Shown piece by piece: positions 11,288-22,755 of a stretch of 64,000 nucleotides of DNA. The translations under genes were made by a program, and so were the position numbers. The DNA is from Cryptomeria japonica (Eukaryota > Streptophyta > Pinopsida > Cupressales > Cupressaceae). Each line of letters begins with the position of its first letter. Position 1 is the stretch's first letter. The stretch lies in the NCBI RefSeq assembly GCF_030272615.1, contig NC_081413.1, forward strand, positions 338,488,802-338,552,801. The letters run 5' to 3'. The notes under the pieces were generated by a model. That model was given only the letters and a program-made list of their open reading frames with translations. It searched no databases and was not told the origin of the DNA.

Positions 11288-14200
11288 TCAAAACAAAAAG
11301 GGAAATAGCTGCTGCATCTCCTTAGTATCCTCCCACGTGGCATTCTTCTCGTCATACTGGTCCCATTGCACTTTGCACTGATCAACCTCTCTGTTGCGCA
11401 ACTGGCACTGGCGCCTCTCCAAGATTCTGAATGGCTCTATCATTATTCCCCCCATTTCTTGGACCTGCAAAGCATCCCAATTCAAAATGTGTTTCTCATC
11501 AGGTACATACTTCTTAAGAAGAGATACATGGAAGACATCATGGATTCGGCTCAATTGGGGAGGTAAGGCCAACCGATAAGCAACTGGATTAATTCTTCCC
11601 AATATTTCAAAGGGTCCGACATAACGAGGTGCAAGCTTAGTCTTTTTCCCAAATCTTATGGAACTCTTGTGTGGCCTAACCCTTAGGAAGACTTTCTCTC
11701 CTACTTCAAACTCCCTTGGTGTTCTGTTTTTATCTGCATAACTTTTCTGCCTATCCGAGGCTTCCTTCAACCTTTGCCTAATTTCCTTAGTTTTCCTTTC
11801 CATTTCTTTCAACATATCTGGCCCAATAATCACTCTATCTTCAAGACTATCCCAACTCAGAGGTGTTCGACATGGTCTACCATACAAGGCTTTGAAAGGT
11901 GCCATTCCTAAAGATGTTTGATATGAATTGTTGTAGGCAAACTCTACCAAAGGTAGGTACTCTTCCCATTTTCTCTGTTGGTCCATGCAGTACATGCGAA
12001 GCAGGTCTTCCATAATCTGATTTGTCCTTTCTGTCTGACCGTCGGTTTCCGGGTGGTATGCGGTGCTAAAATTTAGTTGAGTTCCTAGAGCTGATTGAAG
12101 AGTGGTCCAAAACCTGGACGTGAATCTTGCATCTCTGTCTGATATGATTTTCTCTGGTATTCCATGCAACCTAACTATCTCCTTAATGAAGCGTCTAGCC
12201 AAGGTGGGTGCATCATCCGTCAGATTTCCTGGTATAAAGTGTGCCACCTTAGTGAGTTTGTCAATTACCACCATTATTGCATCATGCCTAGAAGGTGACA
12301 TGGGTAACCCTTGTACAAAATCCATACTAATAACTTGCCACTTATGTTGAGGTACATCGTGCAATTGTAACAATCCAGCTGGGTGCCTATGTTCTGCCTT
12401 TACTCTTTGACACTCCAAACATTTAGCTACGCGTTTGACAATATCGCTTTTCAACCCTTGCCAAAAGTATAGCTTCTTTAGATCTGCATAAAGTTTGTTA
12501 ACTCCTGGGTGGCCTGAATAAGGGGCATTGTGAGCCTCCGATAAGACTACTTCCCTTAAATTCCCTGAATTAGGAACATAGATTCTGTTATTGTATCTGA
12601 GCAACCCATTTTCATCTAATGTGTACCCTTCGACCTTAGGGTCGGTCGGGTTGTGTCTTATAGTTAATTTGACTTGCTCATACCATGGGTCATGTCCTTG
12701 TTCATCCATTATTTGCCTTTTGAAAGAGGTTTTGAAGGTTGCTATAGTCATCAAGTGTCTCCTCCTACTTAAGGCATCTGCCACCCTATTTTCTTTCCCC
12801 TTAATATATTCAATCTCAAAGTCATATTCACTTAGAAACTCTAACCACCTTCTTTGTCTGGCATTTAAGTGAGGTTGGGTAAAGATGTATTTTAGTCCTT
12901 GGTTGTCTGACTTAAGCTCAAAGGGCTTCCCTAGTAAGAAGTGTCTCCATTTTTGCAGGGCATGCACAATTGCTGCCAACTCTAAGTCGTGGGGTGCATA
13001 ATTGACTTCATGAGTCTTTAGCTTCCTAGATTCATAAGCCACTACCCCTTCATCTTGGACAAGTACTCCTCCTAACCCTTCAATAGAAGCATCTGTTACA
13101 ACTGTGAAGTGTCCATTTGGGTCTGGTACCTTTAGAATGGGTGCTGAAGTTAGTTTTCCCTTCAAGATTTGAAATGCCTTATCACTTTGCTCGGTCCATA
13201 CAAACCTTTTTCCCTTCCTTTGCAACGAGGTGATGGGATTTGCTATCTTAGAGAATCCTTCCACAAACCTCCTATAGTAACCGGCTAGCCCCATAAAGCT
13301 TCTTACCTTTGAAACATTCTTAGGGATCGGCCATTCTACTATCGCCTTTATTTTATCTGGGTCGACTGCTATTCCTTCCTTTGATATTATATGCCCAAGA
13401 TAGTGAATCTTTTCCTCAAAGAAGGCACATTTGGACAATTTTCCATATAACTTATGTTCTCTCAATCTTTGCAAAACAATTTGTAGGTGCGCTAAATGTT
13501 CCTCTTCATTTCTAGAATAAATCAGTATGTCATCCAAAAATACCAAAACAAACTTATCCAAGTAGTCATGGAATACACTATTCATCAGGTTCATGAATGC
13601 AGCTGGGGCATTAGTTACTCCAAAAGGAACTACTGTGAATTCATAATGTCCATATCTCATCCTGAAAGCTGTCTTCGGAATGTCTTCTTCCTTAATTCTG
13701 AGTTGATGATACCCTGACCGAAGATCTATCTTTGAGAAAACTGCCGCTCCTTTCATTTGGTCAAAAAGGTCCTCTATGCGAGGTAAGGGATACCTATTCT
13801 TTATGGTGACTTTGTTCAACATCCTATAGTCGATGCATAGCCTTAGGGTTCCATCCTTCTTCTTAACAAATAAAACTGGCGCTTCCCATGGTGATACACT
13901 TGGCCTTATTAATCCCTTAGCTAAGAGTTCCTCTAATTGCATTTTGAGCTCTTGTAATTCGGTTGTGTTCATTCGGTAAGGTGCCTTTGATACTGGTTCA
14001 GCTCCTGGGAGTACTTCGATAGAAAAGTCAAACTTTCTCTTAGGGGGTAAACCGGGTAGTTCTTCTGGAAAAACATCCTTAAACTCCTTTAAGAAAGGGG
14101 TATTTTCAAATGTTGGGGTATTTTCCTCCTTTCCTTCATCAATTTCGACCATAAAGATTTGTCCTCCTCTTCTCCCTTCCTTCTTTAATTGCATTGCTGA

Positions 14201-15895
14201 GATAGTTTCTATATTAATGGGTTTAAACTTTCCTCGGATTTTGACCCTTTTCCCCCCATCATCCAAACATTCAACAATTTTGCTATAACAATCTACATTA
14301 GCTTGATGGTCTGCTAACCAACTCATTCCCATAATTACATCATATAATCCTAAGGGTGCCACATAGAGATCTACCCTTGTTTCGAACTCAGGGAATTGTA
14401 CCCTTGCCCTCGGTAAACACTTAGTTACTTCTCTAGTTGCCTTGTCCCCATATTGAACCGTCCATGATGACTCCATTTGATTAACTTTTAATGCATATTT
14501 GTTCACTAATTCAGGTGAGATGAAACATTCAGATGATCCAATGTCAATTAGAATTGATATTGGTTGTTCAAATAGTGTACCTGTAGTTTCCACGGGAACA
14601 TTCTGGTATCTTCTTCTTTGGTTCCTAACTGCTGCATGAATCCTCTGTTGGGGCCCTTGTTGGGGTTGATTGGCTCTAATTTGTCCTTGCATCCTGGGGC
14701 AATCTCTAGCAAAATGATTTTCCCCGCACATAAAGCATCCGCCTGGAGGACCTCTCCTACCTTGATTTCTAGGGGGATCATTCCTTGTTTCATTTCCCCT
14801 GGGTGGATAAGTTATCTTGTTCTGCTGGTCATTCCTGTTATAGTTGCCCCTGTTATCATTGCCTCTGTTATTATTGCCCCTGTTATTATCATTTCCATTC
14901 CTCTGATATTGATTAGGCGGTGGTCTCCTTTCGGAAGAGTTATTCCTTTGACCCTTGTTGAAATTATTGTTTCCATTGAATTCTTGCTTCCTTTTAAATG
15001 AGTGATTCCCATTATAGTTCCGTCCTGCTAGTGTTTGAATCTTCCTCTCTTGCCTTAGGGACTTTTCAAGTACTTCATTCATGTTTCTAGGTCCATGCAT
15101 ATCAACCTCTACCCCTATGTTGGTATTCAGCCCCAAAATGAACTTCCTTGCTTGGCCTTCTTCATCCCTTTGGTACATAGGCACATATTTAAGCAACTTG
15201 GCAAACTTATCCCAATATTGTTGAACGGATAGGGACCCTTGACGTAGATTATGGAATTCTGTCACTTTCTCATCAAAGAACAATTGAGGGAGCCACCTAT
15301 CTCGAAAATGGTGAACAAATTGATCCCATGTGATTGTATCCCTGTTATACCCATTTTGTTCCTTGGTGTTGGTCCACCAACTAGCTGCCTCCCCTGTGAG
15401 TTGATAGGAGCCCCATAAAGCCTTAGTTGTTTCGCTAAAATCTCTTAGCTCAAAATATTTTTCCATTTCATTTAGCCAATTCTCAGCCCCTTCACCAATC
15501 TGCCTCCCATCGAACTTAGGAGGGGTGATTTTCTTCAAATCCTTGGAGAGTTCCAATATGTTATTTTCCTTCCCATTACCCATCACATTTCCTTGATTGC
15601 TACCAGGGTTTCCATTCTCGGTACCACTTCTATTCTCATAGTCATTCTGCCTTTCCCTAAGGTCCTGCAGTGATTGTTCCAGGAACTTGATTTTATCTCT
15701 CTGTTCGGTTAGAAGGTCGATTATAGCTTGAACCCCATCTCCGTTATCCCCTAGGTTGTGTCGAACCTCTTCATGATCTTCCTCATGGTTCCCTTCATGG
15801 TTTTCCTCATGGTTTTCCTCCCTTTGACTCCTGGTACGTCTCCCATTACCCCTTCCTCTTCCTCTTCCTCTTCCTCTTCCTCTTCCTCTTGCCAT
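11288..15895 (-). CDS. gag-pol: Chromovirus gag-pol polyprotein with chromodomain (1,535 residues)
   Basis: This one unbroken frame starts at an ATG about 145 bp inside the PBS. In order it has an Arg-Gly repeat N-terminus (first ~20 residues), gag, a CCHC knuckle near 384-397 ([13 protein letters not shown]), protease near 450, reverse transcriptase with FLDD near 786, RNase H (TDAS motif), and integrase with an HHCC zinc domain near 1125-1165. The integrase D, D and E lie near 1191, 1250 and 1287 (MDF, SDRDARF, QTERTN). A GPF module and chromodomain follow near 1484-1528. It encodes all proteins for particle formation, copying and integration; the chromodomain would direct integration to marked chromatin. 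Two oddities are a protease that reads D-I-G instead of D-T/S-G (codon ATT at about 14544-14546) and a knuckle one residue shorter than usual (CX2CX3HX4C). Confidence 0.95.
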   Translation of the reverse strand: MARGRGRGRGRGRGRGNGRRTRSQREENHEENHEGNHEEDHEEVRHNLGDNGDGVQAIIDLLTEQRDKIKFLEQSLQDLRERQNDYENRSGTENGNPGSNQGNVMGNGKENNILELSKDLKKITPPKFDGRQIGEGAENWLNEMEKYFELRDFSETTKALWGSYQLTGEAASWWTNTKEQNGYNRDTITWDQFVHHFRDRWLPQLFFDEKVTEFHNLRQGSLSVQQYWDKFAKLLKYVPMYQRDEEGQARKFILGLNTNIGVEVDMHGPRNMNEVLEKSLRQERKIQTLAGRNYNGNHSFKRKQEFNGNNNFNKGQRNNSSERRPPPNQYQRNGNDNNRGNNNRGNDNRGNYNRNDQQNKITYPPRGNETRNDPPRNQGRRGPPGGCFMCGENHFARDCPRMQGQIRANQPQQGPQQRIHAAVRNQRRRYQNVPVETTGTLFEQPISILIDIGSSECFISPELVNKYALKVNQMESSWTVQYGDKATREVTKCLPRARVQFPEFETRVDLYVAPLGLYDVIMGMSWLADHQANVDCYSKIVECLDDGGKRVKIRGKFKPINIETISAMQLKKEGRRGGQIFMVEIDEGKEENTPTFENTPFLKEFKDVFPEELPGLPPKRKFDFSIEVLPGAEPVSKAPYRMNTTELQELKMQLEELLAKGLIRPSVSPWEAPVLFVKKKDGTLRLCIDYRMLNKVTIKNRYPLPRIEDLFDQMKGAAVFSKIDLRSGYHQLRIKEEDIPKTAFRMRYGHYEFTVVPFGVTNAPAAFMNLMNSVFHDYLDKFVLVFLDDILIYSRNEEEHLAHLQIVLQRLREHKLYGKLSKCAFFEEKIHYLGHIISKEGIAVDPDKIKAIVEWPIPKNVSKVRSFMGLAGYYRRFVEGFSKIANPITSLQRKGKRFVWTEQSDKAFQILKGKLTSAPILKVPDPNGHFTVVTDASIEGLGGVLVQDEGVVAYESRKLKTHEVNYAPHDLELAAIVHALQKWRHFLLGKPFELKSDNQGLKYIFTQPHLNARQRRWLEFLSEYDFEIEYIKGKENRVADALSRRRHLMTIATFKTSFKRQIMDEQGHDPWYEQVKLTIRHNPTDPKVEGYTLDENGLLRYNNRIYVPNSGNLREVVLSEAHNAPYSGHPGVNKLYADLKKLYFWQGLKSDIVKRVAKCLECQRVKAEHRHPAGLLQLHDVPQHKWQVISMDFVQGLPMSPSRHDAIMVVIDKLTKVAHFIPGNLTDDAPTLARRFIKEIVRLHGIPEKIISDRDARFTSRFWTTLQSALGTQLNFSTAYHPETDGQTERTNQIMEDLLRMYCMDQQRKWEEYLPLVEFAYNNSYQTSLGMAPFKALYGRPCRTPLSWDSLEDRVIIGPDMLKEMERKTKEIRQRLKEASDRQKSYADKNRTPREFEVGEKVFLRVRPHKSSIRFGKKTKLAPRYVGPFEILGRINPVAYRLALPPQLSRIHDVFHVSLLKKYVPDEKHILNWDALQVQEMGGIMIEPFRILERRQCQLRNREVDQCKVQWDQYDEKNATWEDTKEMQQLFPFLF

Positions 15896-16040
15896 TCTAG
15901 GTTTTACCTGAAAGTTAAATTAGGTAGTTAGTTTTTTTTTTGTTTTTTTTTTGGTAGAATAAAATTTAATTTCTATTATTGTAAAACATTCCCTTAGTTG
16001 AATAAATTGAAGTGAGCACAAGGCCTAGATTTGAACCTTT

Positions 16041-16052
16041 GCTCTAATACCA
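16041..16052 (-). other. Primer-binding site, initiator Met tRNA type
   Basis: On the minus strand this reads TGGTATTAGAGC, two bases after the end of the 5' LTR. It differs from the usual TGGTATCAGAGC at one base (C to T). Confidence 0.9.
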
Positions 16053-16054
16053 CA

Positions 16055-18028
16055 TGTAATAACCCACCATAATTCATCCAACAAAAATTGAGTATATTTT
16101 TTTTTTCTTTATTATGTTTTATTCAATTGCATACTCTGGGCATCCATCCAAATAGGATTGGGCATTCATCCATTCGGGATGAGCTTCTAACCATACGGGT
16201 TAGGCAATTGTCCATATGGGACGTAAATTCCATCTATCCAATACGGGATAGGCATCTACCCATACGGGGTAGGCATCCATCCAAACGGGATAGGAGATGC
16301 TCTGGCCAGAGACTTAGACTCATCGGGACCATTCGGGTCCTGAGCCACTCACTAAGTACTACATTCTTCTAACAAGAATGCACCGAGGTCGCCATCCTTA
16401 GGAGTAATAAGAAAATAATACAAGCTTGAATTCCGCCTCGGAATTTGGCTTAAAGCCTCGGGAAGTCAAGCGAATCCATACGGGATTCCTTCCGAGTATG
16501 CATTGAATTAAGTTTGATTATCTTATCTTTCATTTAGGATTCTTACTCAACCAAGCCTAGACCCCACCCACGAACGCCTGAGTACGAGGGACAACTCCGT
16601 CCCAAGACTACCTACATATCCGCTTCAGCACGGGATCAAGGCGTAAAGTATGTAGTTCTATTTTCTAATCTATGGTTTGATGTAAACTGATTTGTGGGTA
16701 CGCAACCCTTTCTAGGGTCAGTGTCCCAGACAGTTTCTCTACGGTTGCTACCCACGATGGTAGCACTTAAGCGAAGGCTCAAGATGGCCTATTGCTTGTG
16801 GCCTAAACAAAGTAACTAGATCCTAATACTTATCATGAGCGTCACCCAATTGCAATCACCAATATCCCTTCGAGATGAATAAATAAATAAATAAATAAAG
16901 TAAATTTCACGAGAGCTTTTAACTTGACCATCCCTAAGAGGGGTTTACTATGGTTTATCTCAACGGATGTGAAATTCATTTAAAAGTTATCTTATTAAAT
17001 TATCGATCCAAGAGGGATTACCCGCCCCTTGGATTTTTAACTTCCAAATGTCCCTTATTACTCCCCGACGATTTATAGGGACGATGCCACAGACGTCGTT
17101 AATGCAGCTTTATTAGGCATTAAGTGCAGTAGTTCAACACGACGGCATTACCCGTAAGCGTGACCCAGAGGCACCATATATACCGAACGCTGCTAGTTTT
17201 GATTTTCCAACTTCCTTTATTTAGTTTTCTAACTACGAATAACAAAATGAAAGCGTAAATAATTGAAGTAACTACTTGAAGTGTAATTTGCATAACAATG
17301 AAACTTGCATAATAGTAATTTCATGAAGATATAATTATTCTATAAATAATTCGCATGCTATGGATCCAAAATAACGATTACATTTAAGCATTTGTATTAA
17401 AGACCAATCAACGATTCTTAATGGGTTGAGTAACTTAAATTTTAAAAGGAAATAGTCTACGATTTTTAAAAAAAAACTTGCTAAGGAAATTTAATTATGA
17501 GCTTGCTACATATTAGCCCAATTTTTCTAAGTCGAAATACAATATCTTAAAGTTTACCAAAATAATCAAAGAAAAACATTATTTCCTAAATGCCATTATT
17601 ATCAACAAAAAAAATTAACTAAATAACCTAGTGATTGACTTAAGTATTAATTCCTAAATGTCATTACTATCAACAAAAAAATTAAATAACTTAGCAACTA
17701 ACACATGTATTAATCTATAAAATAAATCCCAAGAAAAATTTCGATTACAACTTAGAGGGAGAAAAGAACTTAATTAACGCACAGTTTTTGGTTTAATGTA
17801 GGGTGCGGGGTGGGGACCACAGGTCCCATCACCCCTGCGGCCCTGCATGCGCAGGTCCGTAGAGGTGAGGGGACCCGCGGGCCCCTCCGTACTCTGCGAT
17901 GGTTCAACGTAACCGTCCATGCACACATTGTCGACGTCCAACGAAAACGCCATGCATTACAGGAGTTTTTGGGAGGTTTTTTCCTAACGTTCGATATGCT
18001 TTTCTCATTTTTTTTTGGGTTATTTGTT

Positions 18029-18061
<33 letters not shown>

Positions 18062-19500
18062 ATAATATATATATAAGTTATAATACTATTGTCATTTTTC
18101 TTATAGAGGAGTATTATAATTTTTTTCTTTTAATCTTATTGAAGATTACTCAGAGCAGGGTAAATAATAGGCAATAACAATGTTGCAGGTTTGTCTCAGG
18201 GACAAAATGAAGCAGTAACCAGAGGGATTTTCCCATTTCTTTGTTTTCTACACAGGGAAATCCATTCACAGATAGAGAGAGTTTATATCTTTTCTTCATT
18301 TCTTTTGTTTCCTACGCAGGGAAAATTCATTCACAGAGAAAGGAATTCATTTCTTTTGTTCTTTACACAGGGAAAATTCATTCACAGAGAGAGGAGATTT
18401 ATTTATACACACAGGGAGATTTGTCTACAGAGAAAATTGTTTGTACACACAGGGAGATCTAATTTTTATCAAAATAAACTGAAGACAATGAATCTAATTT
18501 CCATTTACTCTACTTCTTTCAATCTGAAACTAATCTCTTATCAGAATTAAAACAATGAATCTTATTTTCTACAAAATCTGAAACTTAAGAATTTAAACAA
18601 TGAATCTCATTCTACAAAATCTGAAACAAATTTCTTATCAAAATTTAAACAATGAATTTCATTCTCTACAAAATCTGAAACTAATTTCTTATCAAAAATT
18701 TAAGCAATGAATCTTATTTAACAATAAATCTCATTCTCTACAAAATCTACAAAACTAATTCCTTATCAAAATTTCAAACAATGAATCTCATTTAAGCCAT
18801 AAATCTCATTCTTTACAAAATCTAAAACTAATTTCATATCAAGAATTTAAACAATGAATCTTATTTAAACCATGACTCTCATTTTCTACAAAATCTAAAA
18901 CTAATTCTTTAACAAAACACAAATGAATTTCATACTCATAATTAATCTAATCAAATCTAATCTACCATAAAAATGAGATGCATAAACTAAGTTGAAGGAA
19001 CCTGGATGCTTGAAGATGGTGTAGAGTCTTCCTTGATCCTCCAAATTGAAGAGAAATCCTCCCAACAAAAATCTTAGCTGCCAATGAAAGTGGACTACAA
19101 AGGAGAATTCAACTTGCAGAAATTTCTTATGGAATAGCTAACTCTCCTTTTGAAACTTGTACCTATTTTATAAAAGAAATTTCAAATTCCCACTACCTAA
19201 TTATTAATTGAAAAAAAAAAAGAGATTCTCTCCCAATTTGGCCTCCATGCAAATTGATTAGGCTTAGTGGGAGGAGTTACATGCAAGGAGGTGGAGAAGC
19301 CTCTAGAAGCTTCTTATTCCTCCTACAACATGTGCCTTAATTTGGGGTGAGGGAAATTAAATAATAAATTAAAAATATATATGCATTTTCCATGTGTGTG
19401 TGGTTTATTATTTTTATTCCCTATTCAATAATTTATCCATGGAATATAAATAGAGTTCTGTATTTAAATCAAAAAAAGGTGATAAGGGAGGGTTGTGACA
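16055..19500 (-). repeat. Chromovirus 5' LTR (3,446 bp)
   Basis: The LTR runs from TG at 16055 to CA at 19500. The candidate TATAAAA on the minus strand has its counterpart near 19164-19170. Its GC-rich block near 17800-17960 matches 9420-9590 in the other LTR, with several C/T differences at CpG sites. Confidence 0.95.
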
Positions 19501-19505
19501 TACTC
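19501..19505. repeat. Target-site duplication TACTC (right)
   Basis: This is an exact copy of 7667-7671. Confidence 0.97.
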
Positions 19506-20990
19506 CTTCAGCTCAAACAACCATATCACCCTCTAGAGGGCGCCCATTTTTTTCTTGTGTCCAGAAATTAACTCAAAGACGATTGTTCCTCAATTGATTA
19601 GTTATCTTGGGAGATGTATGGTGAGTTTCTTGGGGTGGATTCTTCCCCACCCTTTCACTATGATATTATTAATGTTTGGATACTGACTCGGTGAGGCTTA
19701 TAGTTCTAAAGTTTGTAATCAGGCTTCCATTCGGTCTTCAGTGATAAAATTCCTTGGGAGGCTTCCCAACCTTTAGAACAAAGGCTTTACATATCTCAAA
19801 GATTCTAGGGGAAGACTATTCACTGAGTCAAACTGTTGGAGGGTATTTTCATCATTCTCCATATTTGATTATACTGGGTTGGGATACTTGGTGATAAAGT
19901 CATTCCCCTCTCACCAACCTTATGGGCTTCTCAGGAGGGTAGGCCTACTAAAGGATGTATCTTATTTGATAAATTGAAAGAATACAAGTAATGGTGTGTT
20001 TGGCTTTTTGATCACCCAATTAAGGAGAGAGCATATGCCTGACATGTTCAAAGCACAGAATACACTCTTTCTTTTTATCTGATATTGCAATTGTTTACTA
20101 AAAGCTACCTTGGAGTTGTTGCTCCAAAACACATGTGGTTCTTTTAAAACCAAGATAGCAGTGTGAAAAGATAGTAAAACTTTGAGCTTTTGAAATTGAA
20201 ATCTTGTTCAACCAAAGTGAATCGAAAAAATAAAAAACAATGATTTTCAACTTGAAATCTTTGAAGATGTGTGCAAAATGATTTTCTCTTTTTATAGCTT
20301 CCAAATAAAAATTGTGTGTTCTTTTTAGCCCTTTGTAAAATTTGAAAGTTTGTCTTGTTCTTTTTAGAGCCCAAAATGAGATATGATCCTATCTTGCAAC
20401 AAAAAAAAGTTTTGAGTTGTTGTTCTTTTTATCTTTTGCAAAAGGAAATATGAGTTTTATTTTAGGCACCAAAAGGAAAGTGTGAAATTTTCTTTTTAAG
20501 AACCAAAGGAATAATGAGGTTCTTTTTACCTTTTGCAAAAAATAAAAATGATTTCCTTTAATTACCAACTTTGAAAGAAAGTAAGAAAGAAAGAACTATT
20601 GTAACTCCTTCGGAACTTGTGAAAACACTGTTAGAAACAGAACAAAACTAGTTAGCAAAATCCAAAATAATGGTGGGATTTACAAGGATAATCTTCCAAG
20701 CAATGACTAAGACATTAGATCATAACCTTGGTGCTTTCTACTTTTTGATGGACGTTCACAACTTGTGATCATTGTATGTATGAAATGGCATCTCCTTGAT
20801 TCACTTTGATGAACTATTCATGAGAATTGTGTGTGCTTCCACATCCCCTAATTGCATTATTTGAAGGTTTCTCCAACACATTCAAAATCATTCCAACACA
20901 ATATATTGTCTTGTGTGTTTGCATGCAGGTCAATAAGAGTACCCAAACCATAATCATTATGATTTGATGAATGTCCACATCCTCTTCTAA
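19501..20990 (-). other. Leader of gypsy unit 2 (right of the chromovirus)
   Basis: This continues the leader interrupted at 7671 and aligns with 4235-5750 and 23015-24215. It has no convincing gene. It contains the 12-bp palindrome core at 19529-19540 and A-rich tracts at 20400-20590. Confidence 0.6.
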
Positions 20991-21009
20991 AACTCAAATT
21001 TTAGCACCG

Positions 21010-21924
21010 GTGGTTTAGGTGGACTTTGTTAAAAAGGGATATCTAGAGATCAATCATCTTCATCTTTGTAAGAACATCATGAATGCCTCATTTTTATTTT
21101 GTTTTTTGGTGCAAAGGTCAAGCATGCTAACCTTTTGTTGAATGTTATAAGAATATTGGGAAAAAAACTTGTTCACCAACTCTTAAAATGATCTGATGGG
21201 AGGTGTGATTTTTTAAAGCCATTCCATCATTTCTCCCCCTAGGCTTCTTGGAAATAATCTCATCATCTAAGTGTCATTGTGAGCAAACTCCAAGCTCTTT
21301 CTGTAAAATTCCTTTATATGATCATGGGGATCACTTTTTCCATTGTATTTATCATACTTTGGTGGGAATGGTGTCATGTTCAAACTTTGATCAAATGGAT
21401 AAGGACAAATATCCTCTATGAAATATCGTGTGGTGGTTCCTTGTTGCATGTCTTCCATTTGTTGTTGAAGCACTTGTAGTTGTTGCGTAAGTGTAGTAAG
21501 GGGGTTGTTTCCCATATTGATCTCCCGATGGTTGGTGTTACCTTGATTATTAGTGTCATTTTGGTCATTGGTATTGCCATGATGATGCATATTGTCCTGA
21601 TCAATGTTATAGGTGTGTGTTCTTGATTTTGTCTTTTTTATGTTCTCAGCTTGTTTTGGATGATCTGTGTCAAAATCCTCAAGGATCTTGATACCTTTGC
21701 TAGATAGCAAGAGAAAGTATTTTTGTTTATCTATTTTGATGAGTTTCTACCAAGATTTTGTGTAGGCCAGGGTCTTGTTGTGCCTCCTCGATAACTTCAT
21801 CTGTTATATCTTCCTCTTCCATATTTAGGTAGTTTTTCCAAGTGTTAACTTCTCTATATCTCATGCTTGATTTGGGTTTGTCATCCCACCCAATGTTTTT
21901 ATGGGATCACGTGGAAAATGGTAT
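21010..21924 (-). pseudogene. gag: Gypsy gag, unit 2 (broken)
   Basis: This is homologous to the gag at 5760-6605 but more complete in the middle: it has PFPPKYDKYNGKSDPHDHIKEF and YRKSLEFAHNDT, then a MRLFPRSLGG segment. The start ATG has become ATA (21924-21922), an early Arg codon is TGA, and further stops follow the NDT segment at about 21267 and beyond. It cannot make a full protein. All visible start and stop lesions fit single transitions. Confidence 0.65.
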
Positions 21925-22021
21925 TACTCTATGTGATTCAATAAGTGATTGAATCTTTAGGAAGATACACTAAGTTGATCCTTCCTCCTTTGTTGAGACG
22001 TTGAGAAAATCTTGACTTTTG

Positions 22022-22372
22022 TTAGAAGGCACATGCTTGCAAAGTTTCCTTGTCAAACTCAGTTCCTTTACCACGTAGATTGATATGAAAGCAGTGTAAG
22101 AAAGTGCAGTATTTTAGGAAGAGTTTAAGATTTATGCAAAGAAACTTCCTTCTTTTAAGATATTCTCTTTGCTTGGTTGTTTTCTCTTCAAAACAATTTT
22201 TTGATGAAGATTCTTCCTTTCTAACTATTGAGAAGTGTTCATACAAGTGATCAAAGTGGATGATTGTTGATAGTTTTATGTTGATAATAAATACTTTGTT
22301 TGGATACTCAATCTCACTATGTTTGAATAGAGGGTTTGATATGCCCCCTATTTTTACGACTAAGTGTGCCAA
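22022..22372 (-). CDS. Conserved small ORF upstream of gag, unit 3 (116 residues)
   Basis: This is the counterpart of 3230-3631, open for 116 codons and ending about 100 bp upstream of the degraded gag start. The segments IGGISNPLFKHSEIEYPNK and INIKLSTIIHFDHLYEHFS are nearly unchanged between the copies. The stop comes earlier than in unit 1. The family is not recognised. Confidence 0.4.
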   Translation of the reverse strand: MAHLVVKIGGISNPLFKHSEIEYPNKVFIINIKLSTIIHFDHLYEHFSIVRKEESSSKNCFEEKTTKQREYLKRRKFLCINLKLFLKYCTFLHCFHINLRGKGTEFDKETLQACAF

Positions 22373-22599
22373 ATGATATGGTGGAGTTCCCTAATATGGA
22401 AACTTGATTTAACTAACTTGAATACCTAACTAGGTATGCTATGTTGATGTTGAGTTGAATGAAAACTTATGATCACTAGATTGATACCTCTTTGATTTTG
22501 AAGATGAAAATTTGTCCATGATAATTGAAAAGGAAAGACCTCTTAAAAGGGTACATAGATTTGCTTTTGGATTCTGAAAATGTCTGCTAGATAAGCCTC

Positions 22600-22755
22600 T
22601 ATTTCAACTGCATTTATCAAATGCGCTACAGGATTGTTTAAATGCACCATTGGATGTTTCAGATGAGCCACAAGATGTTTTAGATGCACCACTATTTTGG
22701 TTGTATGCACTACAAGATGTTTTATATGTGTCACTATTTTGTTTGTATGCGCTAT
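22600..22755. repeat. Short-repeat array in leader, unit 3
   Basis: Copies of the ~22-nt ATGCGCTA/ATGCACCA motif occur here in the same place as in units 1 and 2, with one or two extra copies at the left. Confidence 0.65.

Larger units (their letters stand above)
7672..19500 (-). mobile_element. Tekay-type chromovirus (Ty3/gypsy), near-intact, 11.8 kb
   Basis: This is a complete LTR retrotransposon on the minus strand: 5' LTR 16055-19500, PBS 16041-16052, gag-pol 15895-11288, polypurine tract 11215-11231, 3' LTR 7672-11214, flanked by TACTC. A C-terminal chromodomain behind a GPF-type module, a polyprotein ending in FPFLF and very long LTRs point to the Tekay (Del) clade. By eye the LTRs differ at roughly two dozen positions over about 3.4 kb, mostly transitions, plus two repeat-length differences, so the insertion is comparatively recent. 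It interrupts the second unit of the older gypsy array. Confidence 0.95.

Noticed and set aside
11366-15012. Plus-strand frames of 60-127 codons opposite the chromovirus polyprotein
   Set aside because: They are antisense to a clear gag-pol frame and carry no recognisable domains.
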